Assembly: GCA_003248755.1 (NCBI GenBank)
Contig: QFQW01000005.1
Span: forward strand, 1-64,000
Source of the DNA: Chryseobacterium sp.
Lineage (GTDB): Bacteria; Bacteroidota; Bacteroidia; Flavobacteriales; Weeksellaceae
DNA length: 64,000 nt
Direction of reading: 5' to 3'
Below the pieces are notes generated by a model. It saw only the letters and a program-made list of their open reading frames with translations. It was not told the origin of the DNA and ran no database searches. Shown one piece after another: positions 1-9,098 of this stretch. Numbering within the stretch: the first letter of the stretch is position 1; each line of letters begins with the position of its first letter. The position numbers were made by a program, and so were the translations under genes.

Positions 1-2417
1 TAGTTACAGCAATAGATGACGGGGCCAATGGTAAACAAGTTTGGATTTCTGACGGTACAACTACGGGAACATTTCTTTTGAAAAAAATATCAACAACAGG
101 AAGTAGTATTGGAAATGATTTTGATATAGTTGTTTTCAATAATAAATTTTATTTCTACGCTTCCGATTTTGAATCTGCTGTTTGGGAATCCGACGGAACT
201 ACAGATGGGACAAGAAAATTCACCAACAAAGTTCGCGGTTATTTTATGCAGGGATACTCGCTTGGGGATCATTTTGTTTTTGGGGGAACAGATTCTGTGA
301 ATGGACTGGAGCCTTGGGTAAGTGATGGTTCTATTGAAGGCACTCAATTAGTTAAAGACGTTGTTCCTGGTGTTTGGGGAAGTATAGGAATCAATTCCAA
401 AGTTGTTAAATACAGAAACAAAGTTGCTTTTGATATAATCAATAATTCCGGAGACTATCAAGTTTGGGAAACAGATGGAACTGAAAATGGAACCAAACAA
501 ATTCAAATAACAGATTCTGAGCTGGACAGACCTTTGCTATACAAATCCTCATCCGATAATCAGGAATTAATTATAACCAGAGCTAATTATGGAAATAATT
601 TTTGGATTTATGATGATGAAAAAGGATTATCTAGAGTTCCGAATGCAACACCAACAATATATACCGATAAGGCGAGCAATTTTATTGATGATGATAGTTT
701 TGTCTATTTGACGGCATCAACTCCGGAAAATGGTGCAGAATTGTTTAAAATAAACAAACAAACAAGGGAAATGTCTCTCCTGGCAGATTCTAATACTATA
801 CAGGATAGTAGCCCAAAAGGATTTATACGAAATTCCAACGGATTGATCATTGTGGCAAATGACGGAATAAATGGAAATCAATTTTTTAAAATTAATCCTG
901 ATACCGGAGAAAAAATAATTCTTAATAATTTGATCAATACATGGAATGGTGAAAAGGCCTCACTTTCAAATGCGGGTCTGATAAAATTAGGTAATGAGAT
1001 TTATCAAAAAGGTACTTATAATGTCAATATCAATAACAGCAGCTATGCTTTGTTTGCTAAAACAGATGGAACATTTGAAAATACCACTTTTGTAAAGTAT
1101 CCTAATAATACATTTAATAGTATTGGAGAGATATTTGAAAATCTAAATGATGAGTACCTTATATTCTCTGCAAACGATGGTAGTATAGGTACAGAACTTT
1201 TTAGAATTAGAAAAGGTTCGAACGAAGTTGAACTTCTCAGAGATATATCAACTGATGCAAATGGTGGATTATATAATATTGATTCTCATACAGTGACCAA
1301 TAATGGATATTTATACTTTATTGCTAAAGATAATAATATAAGGACTATTTGGCGTACAGATGGTACCTCGGAAAATACTAAAAGTGTGATAAGCTTTTTG
1401 GATGAGAATGGCTATGATGGTGACCCAAAACTATTAGGGAGTCTGAATGACAAAATCTTAATATCCAAAAGTAGTTTTTATAATGGATCAGCTTACAATT
1501 CAGATTTATATATATCTGATGGGACACAGTCTGGTACTTCCTTATTAAAGAATCATTCTACACCTTATTTTTATCCGGATGGAATTAACAATGTAGGAGC
1601 AGAATTCAAAAATAAATTTTATTATACTACAAGCGGAGCAATATATCAGACAGATGGTACTCCAGAAAATACAAGAAGTATTTATCAAGCAGGTGGCAAC
1701 GGAGAATATTTCAGAAGTCAGAATAAAATGTTAACATGTGGTGATAATTTGTTTATAGGTTCAGGAAATCGTTATTCTAGTTATTACGAAGGCACGTATG
1801 ACAAAATCTATAATCTTTGGAAAACAGATGATAAAGGTAATACAGAGTTAATTTATAAAGTAGAAAACCAATCGGGTCAAGACAATTTTATCAAAGATTA
1901 TAAATGTATCAATAATTATGTATATTTCACCAAGACCAATGATAATAGAATCTGGCGAACAAATGGTAAAGCTATTGACAATGTTGCATTAACAATCGAT
2001 GTTAATAATCAAGAAGTTTTCGACTCCGAGAAAAATGAATTCGTTGGTGATATTTTTGTGGACGAAAACAAACTTCTTTTCACTGCAATTACTAAAAAAT
2101 CTAGTGTAGAATATTATCAAGTGACTTCTGAACTACCAATTTATTTAAATATTAAAGAAGCTGATCATACTGATCGGAAAATAAAACTTTTATTATATCC
2201 CAATCCTGCTTCTCATTATATCAAAATCAAAAACATTGCAAATTATGATTCTCAATCTTACAAAATCTACAATATGTCTGGAAGTATTATTTCCGAAGGA
2301 GAATATACGAAGGAGAATCAGACTATCGATGTTTCTACAATTAATAAAGGATTGTATGTGATTGAAATTAAATCAAGATCCGGAATTCTTTATTCCCAAA
2401 AATTTATCAAGAATTAA
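1..2417 (+). CDS. T9SS-secreted repeat protein, 5' end outside the window
   Basis: The reading frame is open to the left edge (first full codon at base 3), so the true start lies upstream; the apparent TTG start at 78 is inside the gene. The visible part is built from repeats of the form W-x-S/T-DGT-x-x-GT, for example WISDGTTTGT just before base 78, then VWESDGTTDGT, EPWVSDGSIEGT, VWETDGTENGT, IWRTDGTSENT, LYISDGTQSGT and IYQTDGTPENT. Such repeats occur in large secreted Bacteroidetes proteins and may form beta-propeller-like blades (inference). The last 75 or so residues form a type A T9SS sorting domain (LLLYPNPASHYIKIKN, then GLYVIEI, ending QKFIKN), so the protein is probably exported through the outer membrane by the Por system and anchored or released. 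The specific function is unknown. Confidence 0.88.
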   Translation, partial: VTAIDDGANGKQVWISDGTTTGTFLLKKISTTGSSIGNDFDIVVFNNKFYFYASDFESAVWESDGTTDGTRKFTNKVRGYFMQGYSLGDHFVFGGTDSVNGLEPWVSDGSIEGTQLVKDVVPGVWGSIGINSKVVKYRNKVAFDIINNSGDYQVWETDGTENGTKQIQITDSELDRPLLYKSSSDNQELIITRANYGNNFWIYDDEKGLSRVPNATPTIYTDKASNFIDDDSFVYLTASTPENGAELFKINKQTREMSLLADSNTIQDSSPKGFIRNSNGLIIVANDGINGNQFFKINPDTGEKIILNNLINTWNGEKASLSNAGLIKLGNEIYQKGTYNVNINNSSYALFAKTDGTFENTTFVKYPNNTFNSIGEIFENLNDEYLIFSANDGSIGTELFRIRKGSNEVELLRDISTDANGGLYNIDSHTVTNNGYLYFIAKDNNIRTIWRTDGTSENTKSVISFLDENGYDGDPKLLGSLNDKILISKSSFYNGSAYNSDLYISDGTQSGTSLLKNHSTPYFYPDGINNVGAEFKNKFYYTTSGAIYQTDGTPENTRSIYQAGGNGEYFRSQNKMLTCGDNLFIGSGNRYSSYYEGTYDKIYNLWKTDDKGNTELIYKVENQSGQDNFIKDYKCINNYVYFTKTNDNRIWRTNGKAIDNVALTIDVNNQEVFDSEKNEFVGDIFVDENKLLFTAITKKSSVEYYQVTSELPIYLNIKEADHTDRKIKLLLYPNPASHYIKIKNIANYDSQSYKIYNMSGSIISEGEYTKENQTIDVSTINKGLYVIEIKSRSGILYSQKFIKN

Positions 2418-2430
2418 TTTTCTCTAAAAT

Positions 2431-3162
2431 ATGAAAAAGAGCTTACTTTTCCTGTTTGTATTTATGATAGTACATATTAATTCTCAAGTACTTTCTGATT
2501 ATAAGTATGTTGTAATCCCAAAAGAATTTACTGGTTTTAAAGAAAACAGATCATATGGTCTTGGTTCCTTTTTGGAAAAATCTTTAAAATCAAAAAGGTA
2601 TATTGTTCTGTCTGAAACCAAAAGTCAGTGGCCACAGGATGCATTGATGAATCCGTGCAAAATTTTGAATGCAGATATCATTGATGATAAAGGGTTTTTG
2701 AGAAACAAAATTACCCTTCAATTCAAAGATTGTAATAATAAAATTATCTATTCGGAAAAATCAAGTAGTACAATAAAAGAATATGAGCCTGGATATCAAG
2801 ATGCTTTGAAGCAAGGACTCGTGAAAGTTCCTGTTTCTAATCCAAGTCCCGAGACCGAAAAAATGACAGAATTGAAACCCTTGGAAGAAGCTAAAATTGC
2901 TCAAAGTCCAATTGCACAAAGATTCAAAAATGGAAATTTGAGTTTGCAGAAAATCCAAATTGATGATAGTCAATTTATTTTGGTAGATGGGAGCAGTTCT
3001 GTTCCTTATGCAACTTTTAAGGCAACCAATAAGGCAGACGTTTTTCGAGTAAAATTAGGTTCCGGAGAGTCAACGATAGGTTATTACGAAAATGGAAATA
3101 TTGTCATCGAAATACCTATGAGTAATGGTGACTTTACTAAAGAAGTTTTCTCCGCAAATTAA
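2431..3162 (+). CDS. secreted protein of unknown function
   Basis: A 243-residue protein with a clear N-terminal signal peptide (MKKSLLFLFVFMIVHINSQ). It begins 13 bases after the upstream T9SS repeat gene and may be co-transcribed with it. The mature part starts with YKYVVIPKEF and later carries NPCKILNADI and LQFKDCNNKIIYSEKS. This resembles a family of periplasmic or outer-membrane-associated Bacteroidetes proteins that I know only as hypothetical. The two cysteines in PCK and KDC could form a disulfide (inference). No enzymatic motif is visible. Confidence 0.8.
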   Translation: MKKSLLFLFVFMIVHINSQVLSDYKYVVIPKEFTGFKENRSYGLGSFLEKSLKSKRYIVLSETKSQWPQDALMNPCKILNADIIDDKGFLRNKITLQFKDCNNKIIYSEKSSSTIKEYEPGYQDALKQGLVKVPVSNPSPETEKMTELKPLEEAKIAQSPIAQRFKNGNLSLQKIQIDDSQFILVDGSSSVPYATFKATNKADVFRVKLGSGESTIGYYENGNIVIEIPMSNGDFTKEVFSAN

Positions 3163-3184
3163 ATTCAGTTTTATTCAACATAAT

Positions 3185-3211
3185 AAAAGCTCCAAATTCT
3201 GGAGCTTTTTT
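3185..3211. terminator. bidirectional rho-independent terminator
   Basis: A 10-base stem (3185-3194 pairs with 3200-3209) with loop AATTC is followed by a T run on the plus strand and preceded by an A run. It lies between two convergent genes and can serve both. Confidence 0.8.
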
Positions 3212-3236
3212 AATTAGGAATTAGAAAAATTTGACC

Positions 3237-3872
3237 TTATTTATTAGGTTGCGGCGTATATCTCAAATATGGTTTTATGACTTTCACACCTTTCGTAAAT
3301 TTTTTCTCGGCATCTTCCTGCGAAACAGCTGGCGGAATGATTACATCTTCACCGTCTTTCCAATCAACAGGTGTTGCCACACCATAACCATCGACCAATT
3401 GTAAAGAGTCCAAAACTCTCAGGATTTCTGTGAAATTCCTTCCCGTCGAGGCAGGATAGGTGATGATCAATCTTACTTTCTTGTTTGGGTCGATAATCAG
3501 CAAAGACCTTACTGTCAAAGTTGCGCTCGCATTCGGATGGATAAAATCGTACAATTCGGAAACTTTCTTATCCTGGTCTGCAATGATAGGGAATTCGACT
3601 TCTGTATTTTGAGTTTCGTTGATGTCGGAGATCCAACCTTTATGATTATTAATTCCATCAACACTCAAAGCAAGGACTTTTGTATTTCTTTTATCAAATT
3701 CTGGTTTCAATTCAGAAGTTTTTCCTAATTCTGTTGTACAGACAGGTGTGTAATCTGCGGGATGAGAAAATAATATTCCCCAGGAATCTCCAAGATATTC
3801 GTAAAAATTCAGATTTCCCAAGCTGCTTTCTGCGTCAAAATCCGGGGCTGTATCGCCAAGTTTAATAGACAT
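3237..3872 (-). CDS. 1-Cys peroxiredoxin (Prx6 type)
   Basis: Reduces hydrogen peroxide and organic hydroperoxides in the cytoplasm. The 211-residue length and the long C-terminal extension match the Prx6 group. The peroxidatic cysteine is Cys45 in HPADYTPVCTTE. I find no other cysteine in the protein, so there is no resolving cysteine and an external thiol must regenerate it. Bacillithiol is a possible partner because bshA lies at 6965-8116 (inference). LTVRSLLIIDP and PASTGRNFTEILRVLDSLQL are typical of the family and contain the conserved active-site arginine region. The gene is convergent with the gene to its left and stands alone. Confidence 0.95.
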   Translation of the reverse strand: MSIKLGDTAPDFDAESSLGNLNFYEYLGDSWGILFSHPADYTPVCTTELGKTSELKPEFDKRNTKVLALSVDGINNHKGWISDINETQNTEVEFPIIADQDKKVSELYDFIHPNASATLTVRSLLIIDPNKKVRLIITYPASTGRNFTEILRVLDSLQLVDGYGVATPVDWKDGEDVIIPPAVSQEDAEKKFTKGVKVIKPYLRYTPQPNK

Positions 3873-3960
3873 ATTTTAATATTTTATAAATTAAGTGATA
3901 ACAAATTTAATAATAAAAAATTCAATTCATACTAATTTAGTATTATTTATTTTTAACAAT

Positions 3961-3990
3961 AAAAAAACCACAGATAACTCTGCGGTTTTA
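3961..3990 (-). terminator. rho-independent terminator
   Basis: An 11-position stem (3964-3974 with 3979-3989, one mismatch) with loop TAAC has seven A residues on its left, which read as a U tract on the minus strand. It sits just downstream of the lipoprotein gene 4014-4535. Confidence 0.75.
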
Positions 3991-4013
3991 AATTTATTTC
4001 TGAAAAGATTGGT

Positions 4014-4535
4014 TTAAAATGTTCCAACTTTGCTATCATCAATGTTATATTTTGCAATAACTTCTTCGTAAGACATTTTTGACAAGTCTCCAGCATTAGC
4101 ATTTTTTCCAAAAACAGCAGGAACTAATACAACTCTGTAGGTCTGATTATTCATATATTGTGGTGTTGTTGTAATATCATAGTTTCCACCTGCATAAATC
4201 ATAAAATCATTTTTAGAAAAGTCAAAATCATAATTGAATTCCAAATTATTGTTATAAGGATAGATAGTTGCCGGAATTTGTTGCCAGACAGGTGAATTAT
4301 TTGAAGTTCCTGACTGCCTAAAAATAATTACATAATCTTGGTCTAATAATGGTTTATTAAAACTTTGACCATAATGCCATCCTAAATCTTGATTATAAGA
4401 AAAACTGACATTTTTCAAATCATAGACAGCAGGATAGTCTGTTGGAACAGAATTGTCAACATACTCTGTACGTTCACAACTTATTAATAAGAAGCCAAAA
4501 ATAGCTACAATTATAAAAGGAAATAATTTTTTCAT
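4014..4535 (-). CDS. lipoprotein of unknown function
   Basis: A 173-residue protein whose N terminus is a lipoprotein signal peptide with lipobox LLISC (Cys20), so it is probably anchored in the cell envelope. The rest has motifs such as YNQDLGWHYGQSF, IIFRQSG, PVWQQIPATIYPY and YRVVLVPAVFG, which suggest a beta-rich secreted domain. This matches a Flavobacteriia family I have seen only as hypothetical. It is monocistronic, with its own terminator at 3961-3990. Confidence 0.8.
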   Translation of the reverse strand: MKKLFPFIIVAIFGFLLISCERTEYVDNSVPTDYPAVYDLKNVSFSYNQDLGWHYGQSFNKPLLDQDYVIIFRQSGTSNNSPVWQQIPATIYPYNNNLEFNYDFDFSKNDFMIYAGGNYDITTTPQYMNNQTYRVVLVPAVFGKNANAGDLSKMSYEEVIAKYNIDDSKVGTF

Positions 4536-4648
4536 AGGTTTAGATATTTACGTTAAAATTTAATTACAAATTACAGACCATAAAAATAGCTTTTTTCCGT
4601 GGAATTAATATCTTTATGGAAACTTTCTGAATTTTAGATTTTCAAAAT

Positions 4649-6400
4649 ATGAAAAGGTTAAGTCTTCTTATAATAACTTTTATTTCACAATTTTATTTCA
4701 CTCAATATCAGCCTAAGAATATTTCCAGCTCGGATATTGAGAAAGCGAATGATTGGGTGGATAAAACTTACAATTCACTTTCGCAGGATGAGAAGTTGGG
4801 ACAATTGTTCATTGTAGCACTTTATACCAACAAGGATGAAGCTCATATCAATCAAATTAGAAATATTGTTAACCAAGATAAAATCGGCGGATTGATTCTG
4901 ATGCAGGATGATGCTGAAAGAGAAATAAATTTGGTTAATGAATTTCAAGCTAAGTCAAAAGTTCCATTGATGATTGGAATGGACGCAGAATGGGGATTAT
5001 TCCAAAGGATTGCAAAAGCGCATAAATATCCTTGGGCAATATCTTTGGGCGCAATTCAGGACAAAAATTTGATTTATGAGATGTCTGCGAAGATTGCCGA
5101 AGATTGTAAAAGAATGGGAATCAATTGGGATTTTGCACCGGTTGTGGATGTGAACACCAATCCAAATAATCCGATTATCGGAAACAGAAGCTTTGGTTCA
5201 GATGTCAATAACGTTGTGAATTCGGCTTTGGCTTATTCCAAGGGTTTGCAGGATAACAAAATTTTAGCGGCAATTAAACATTTCCCAGGCCACGGCGATA
5301 CAGATAAAGATTCACATCTGGATTTGCCTGTTGTTTCTCACAATTTGGAAAGATTGGAAAAAATTGAAATAGCGCCTTTCAAAGCTTTGATGAGCAAAGG
5401 AATTGGCGGTGTAATGGTTGCGCATCTTTATGTTCCGACTTTGGAAAATGAAAAAGGAATTCCGGCTTCGGTTTCTAAAAAAATAGTGACTGGACTTTTG
5501 AAAGAAAAATTAGGCTACAAAGGTTTGATTATTACAGATGCATTGAATATGGGAGCTGTTGCCAACAAATTCAAAGCCGGAGAATTGGACGCAATGGCTT
5601 TCAAAGCAGGGAATGATATAATGTTGTTCTCACAGGATGTTGCAACAGGTAAAAAATTGATTCAGCAAGCGATTGATAAAGGCGAAATTTCTCAAAATAG
5701 AGTGGAAGAGAGCGTTAAAAAAATTCTTTTGACCAAGTATTACTTAGGTTTGGACAAATACAATAATATCAATCCGGAAAATATTAATGATGATTTGAAT
5801 AATGCTTCACATTCTGCTCTGGTTCAGAAAATGTATGCGAATGCTTTGACATTAATCAAGGATGATAAAAAACTATTACCATTGGATTGTAAAGAAACTT
5901 ACTATTACGTTCCATTGGAAGAAGCGCCTTATGAAACTTTCCTCAATCAATTGAATACTGGAACGACTGTTATTGTAAAAAAACCTGATGAAATTAGTAC
6001 AATTCCAGCCAATTCTAAAGTGATTATAGGTTTCCATAAAGATAATTCTACAGCTTATAAACCTTACAAAATTTCTGATGCAAGCAAGAAGGTTTTATCA
6101 GATTTAGGCAAAAATCAAAATGTGATTTTGGATGTTTTTGGAAGTCCTTATGCATTGAAAGATATTGATATTTCTAAGGTCTCTACTGTGCTTGTTTCTT
6201 ATGAGAATAATGATGATTCTATGAAAGCAACAGCTAACGGAATTTTGGGACAGACAAAAATATGGGGCAGACTTCCGGTTTTGGTTAATGACAATTTGAA
6301 ATTTGGAATAGGAATGGATGTTGAAGCTAAAAATCCAACCAATCAAACTGATAGAAAAAATAGCTTAGAAACCAAAAATTCTAAGACTGTAATTGAGTAA
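4649..6400 (+). CDS. glycoside hydrolase family 3, NagZ-like beta-N-acetylhexosaminidase
   Basis: Probably cleaves terminal beta-N-acetylglucosamine, for example from peptidoglycan fragments, outside the inner membrane. A signal peptide (MKRLSLLIITFISQFYFTQ) is followed by a GH3 N-terminal TIM barrel. The NagZ signature KHFPGHGDT begins at Lys210 and the following DSH contains His223, the usual acid/base histidine. The nucleophile is Asp297 in GLIITDALNMGAV. About 200 residues of alpha/beta C-terminal domain follow. Many Bacteroidetes homologues carry an extra C-terminal beta-lactamase-like domain, which this 583-residue protein lacks. The last 25 residues (KNPTNQTDRKNSLETKNSK) look disordered. 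Exact substrate is inferred. Confidence 0.92.
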   Translation: MKRLSLLIITFISQFYFTQYQPKNISSSDIEKANDWVDKTYNSLSQDEKLGQLFIVALYTNKDEAHINQIRNIVNQDKIGGLILMQDDAEREINLVNEFQAKSKVPLMIGMDAEWGLFQRIAKAHKYPWAISLGAIQDKNLIYEMSAKIAEDCKRMGINWDFAPVVDVNTNPNNPIIGNRSFGSDVNNVVNSALAYSKGLQDNKILAAIKHFPGHGDTDKDSHLDLPVVSHNLERLEKIEIAPFKALMSKGIGGVMVAHLYVPTLENEKGIPASVSKKIVTGLLKEKLGYKGLIITDALNMGAVANKFKAGELDAMAFKAGNDIMLFSQDVATGKKLIQQAIDKGEISQNRVEESVKKILLTKYYLGLDKYNNINPENINDDLNNASHSALVQKMYANALTLIKDDKKLLPLDCKETYYYVPLEEAPYETFLNQLNTGTTVIVKKPDEISTIPANSKVIIGFHKDNSTAYKPYKISDASKKVLSDLGKNQNVILDVFGSPYALKDIDISKVSTVLVSYENNDDSMKATANGILGQTKIWGRLPVLVNDNLKFGIGMDVEAKNPTNQTDRKNSLETKNSKTVIE

Positions 6401-6406
6401 ATTTAT

Positions 6407-6946
6407 AACCACAAAAGTCACAAAAGTTTTTTAGATTTTATAAAGTTAAATAAGAAAACTAAAAAGAAATGATAACACAGTTTTATTTGACAGATTTGAC
6501 TTATAAAATTAATGGAGCTTGTATAGAAGTTCATAAACATTTAGGTCCGGGATTATTGGAAAGTGTTTATTGTGAAGCATTGAAGGAAGAATTTGCATTG
6601 AGAAATATTAATTTCAAATCAGAATTTAGAATTGATGTTATTTATAAAGAGAAGGTTTTAAATTGTGATTTCAGATGTGATTTTCTAATTGAAGAAATAA
6701 TCGTTTTGGAAATAAAATCAGTCAAAAGAATTGAAGATATTCATAAAGCACAACTTTTGAATTATATGGGATTATTAAAAATTCCAAGGTATTCTTATTA
6801 ATTTCAATGTAAAAAATATTTTTCACGAAGGGCAAGAAACATTTGTCAATAAGTACTATGAACAATTAATGTAAATTGAAAACTTATTTTTACTTTAAAA
6901 TATCAATAATAAACTTTAAAATAAATCTTTTGTGACTTTTGTGGTT
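6407..6946. repeat. GxxExxY gene bounded by a perfect 20-base inverted repeat
   Basis: The left arm (6407-6426, AACCACAAAAGTCACAAAAG) and the right arm (6927-6946) are exact reverse complements. They enclose only the GxxExxY gene in a 540-base unit between the GH3 gene and bshA. No transposase is inside. The arrangement resembles a small non-autonomous mobile cassette. CACAAA-type repeats near such genes are familiar to me from other Bacteroidetes genomes, but that is memory, not a search. Confidence 0.7.
6469..6874 (+). pseudogene. GxxExxY protein (PD-(D/E)xK-like), frameshifted near the 3' end
   Basis: The GxxExxY family belongs to a nuclease-like PD-(D/E)xK clan of unknown role. The signature is G28-LL-E31-SV-Y34, and the likely active-site residues are Asp71 in CDF and Glu81-x-Lys83 in LEIKS. 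The first frame ends at 6801 after 110 residues (KIPRYSY stop). Immediately after, in the next frame from 6785 to 6874, lies the usual family C terminus (GILINFNVKNIF, then GQETFVNKYYEQLM). Gain of two bases or loss of one near 6784-6790 restores one frame of about 135 residues; two extra A residues would give the family-like KIPKGILINF. The nuclease-like core precedes the break, so a truncated product could still fold. It is either a real frameshift or a sequencing error. Confidence 0.82.
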
Positions 6947-6964
6947 CAAAAAATATAATAAAAA

Positions 6965-8116
6965 ATGAAAATAGGAATACTTTGCTATCCAACTTACGGT
7001 GGGAGCGGAATTGTGGCAACAGAATTAGGAATGAGTTTAGCCGATAAAGGCTTTGAAGTTCATTTCATCAGTTCAGCTTTGCCGGCGCGTTTGGACGTTA
7101 CCAATCCGAATATATTTTTCCATAAAGTGAACGTCCAGACATATCCATTGTTCCAGTATCAGCCTTATGATATCGCATTGTCGTCGATGATTTATCGTGT
7201 GGTTAATCTTTATAAGCTGGACATCCTTCACGCACATTATGCGATTCCTTATGCTTATGCGGCGTTTACGGCAAAGCAAATGTTGAAAGCGGATAATAAA
7301 GATGTTCCATTAGTAACAACACTTCACGGTACTGATATCACTTTGGTAGGACAACATCCGAGTTACAAACACGCTGTTGAATTTTCTATCAACCAAAGTG
7401 ATGCGATAACGTCGGTTTCCGAAAGTTTGAAAAAAGACACACTTCAGTTTTTCAATATTCAGAAAGAGATTCAAGTAATTACTAATTTCATTGATAATTC
7501 TGAATTTGAGGAATGTACGACCTGTCAAAGAGAACAATTTGCGAGTGATGATGAGAAAATCTTGATTCACGTTTCCAATCTTCGTCCGGTTAAGAGAATT
7601 CAGGATGTTTTGGAAATTTTCAAAAATGTCAACAAGAAAATAAAATCAAAACTGATTATCATTGGAGAAGGCCCGGAAATGGAAAAAATCTCCGAGTTTA
7701 TGGAACAGAATCCGGATTTGATTGGAAAAATAAAATTACTTGGAAAAGTCAATAATTTATATCATATTTTACAGCTTTCTGATGTGTTTCTTTTACCTTC
7801 GGAACAGGAAAGTTTCGGTTTGGCGGCTTTGGAAGCAATGGCGGCGAGAACGCCTGTTATCAGTAGTAATGCTGGTGGAATCCCGGAAGTTAATATTCAG
7901 GGAGAAACCGGATTTTTGGCAGAAACAGGAAATGTAGAAGCAATGTCCAATTATTGTATCAAACTTTTGAGTGATGAAAATCTTCTCGCTGAAATGAAAA
8001 AGAATGCAAAAGCACAGGCAATCCATTTTGATTTGAAAAATATTCTTCCGATTTATATCGAGATGTATGAAAATACAATTGCGAAATTTGAAGAAGCAAA
8101 ATATAAAGAAGTTTAA
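6965..8116 (+). CDS. bshA: N-acetyl-alpha-D-glucosaminyl L-malate synthase BshA
   Basis: First step of bacillithiol synthesis: transfers GlcNAc from UDP-GlcNAc to L-malate in the cytoplasm. The 383-residue protein is a GT4 (GT-B fold) glycosyltransferase. MKIGILCYPTYGGSGIVATE at the start, LHAHYAIPYAYAA, TTLHGTDITLVGQHPSY and VSESLKKDT are characteristic of BshA rather than other GT4 enzymes. The C-terminal half holds HVSNLRPVKR and the donor-site ExFGLAALEAMA block (PSEQESFGLAALEAMAARTP). It starts 18 bases after the right arm of the inverted repeat and has a strong terminator downstream. Other bsh genes are not in this window. Confidence 0.95.
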   Translation: MKIGILCYPTYGGSGIVATELGMSLADKGFEVHFISSALPARLDVTNPNIFFHKVNVQTYPLFQYQPYDIALSSMIYRVVNLYKLDILHAHYAIPYAYAAFTAKQMLKADNKDVPLVTTLHGTDITLVGQHPSYKHAVEFSINQSDAITSVSESLKKDTLQFFNIQKEIQVITNFIDNSEFEECTTCQREQFASDDEKILIHVSNLRPVKRIQDVLEIFKNVNKKIKSKLIIIGEGPEMEKISEFMEQNPDLIGKIKLLGKVNNLYHILQLSDVFLLPSEQESFGLAALEAMAARTPVISSNAGGIPEVNIQGETGFLAETGNVEAMSNYCIKLLSDENLLAEMKKNAKAQAIHFDLKNILPIYIEMYENTIAKFEEAKYKEV

Positions 8117-8140
8117 AAAATTTTTATTTAAATATAATTG

Positions 8141-8168
8141 AGTCGCAAAATTAATTTGCGACTTTTTT
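8141..8168 (+). terminator. rho-independent terminator after bshA
   Basis: A 9-base perfect stem (8141-8149 with 8155-8163), loop ATTAA, then six T residues. Confidence 0.85.
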
Positions 8169-8276
8169 GTTGTTCTAATTCATAATTATTTGAACACTAA
8201 TGTTTTGTTAAATTTTATTTTATAAATTAGAAAAAATATTTCTAATAATTTACAAAATCATCAAAAGCACAACATT

Positions 8277-9080
8277 ATGAGTATCAAAAAACATTTTCTT
8301 GCTATTTTCTTTTTGTTTATTAGCTTTATTGCTTATTCTCAAATCGACACCGTTACAATGACAGACGGCAAAGAAGTCCGTGGAAAAGTTGTAAAGTACA
8401 ATCCGAATGACATTCAGTTTGTTTATCAGAACGAAACTTTGGAGTACACGCTTAACAAAAAAGACATTTCAAAAATTACATTTTCTTCTGGTCGTATAGA
8501 GTATCTTAATGATATGAATACTTCTACAAAATCGAGCCAGGCAATTGGAGATTATCATAATAAAGTTGCGATTTTGCCTTTTGGTTATGTCAGAGACCAG
8601 GAAAAAAGCAATGAAACGATGACTAAGAAAATTCAGCAGGAAACTTATACTATTTTCAATTCCAAAAAACAGAATCTCAAATTCCAAGACCCAACAGAAA
8701 CCAATGCATTGTTGTACAAAGCGGGAATCAACGAAAGCAATCTTCAAGGCTTCACAATGGGGGAAATTTGTCATATCCTGAATGTGGAATACGTTGTTAG
8801 TGGATTGGTGTCTATTGAAAAATCGGGAGTTTATACTTCCAATTACGGAAATTCGCAGACCAATGCTTCACAAAAAAATAACGGTGTGAAAATCAATTCT
8901 ACAGACTCATCTTCTACCAGAACTTACCAGAATTATGAGACCAGCATTACGATGAACATTTTTTCTATCAATGGAGACAATCTTTTCACACACAATCACA
9001 ATTCGTTTTGGCCTTACGAAAATGCTTATAAAACCACTTTGGATTATCTGGCGAAGAGAACTCCGCTTTATAAGAGATAA
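8277..9080 (+). CDS. secreted protein with CsgG/LpoB-like region, unknown function
   Basis: A 267-residue protein with signal peptide (cleavage likely after FIAYSQ). Residues about 22-75 (VTMTDGKEVRGKVVKYNPND) look like a short beta domain found at the N terminus of several Bacteroidetes secreted proteins. The remainder has KVAILPFGYV and ILNVEYVVSGLVSIEKSG, which resemble the core strands of CsgG/LpoB-like envelope proteins, followed by a Ser/Asn-rich stretch and NIFSINGDNLFTHNHNSFW. A role in envelope assembly is only a guess. It stands alone between terminators. Confidence 0.75.
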   Translation: MSIKKHFLAIFFLFISFIAYSQIDTVTMTDGKEVRGKVVKYNPNDIQFVYQNETLEYTLNKKDISKITFSSGRIEYLNDMNTSTKSSQAIGDYHNKVAILPFGYVRDQEKSNETMTKKIQQETYTIFNSKKQNLKFQDPTETNALLYKAGINESNLQGFTMGEICHILNVEYVVSGLVSIEKSGVYTSNYGNSQTNASQKNNGVKINSTDSSSTRTYQNYETSITMNIFSINGDNLFTHNHNSFWPYENAYKTTLDYLAKRTPLYKR

Positions 9081-9098
9081 ATTAAAAAATATAAAAGC

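Noticed and set aside
78..80. TTG start for the first T9SS protein
   Set aside because: The frame and the DGT repeat continue upstream to the window edge, so the real start is outside.
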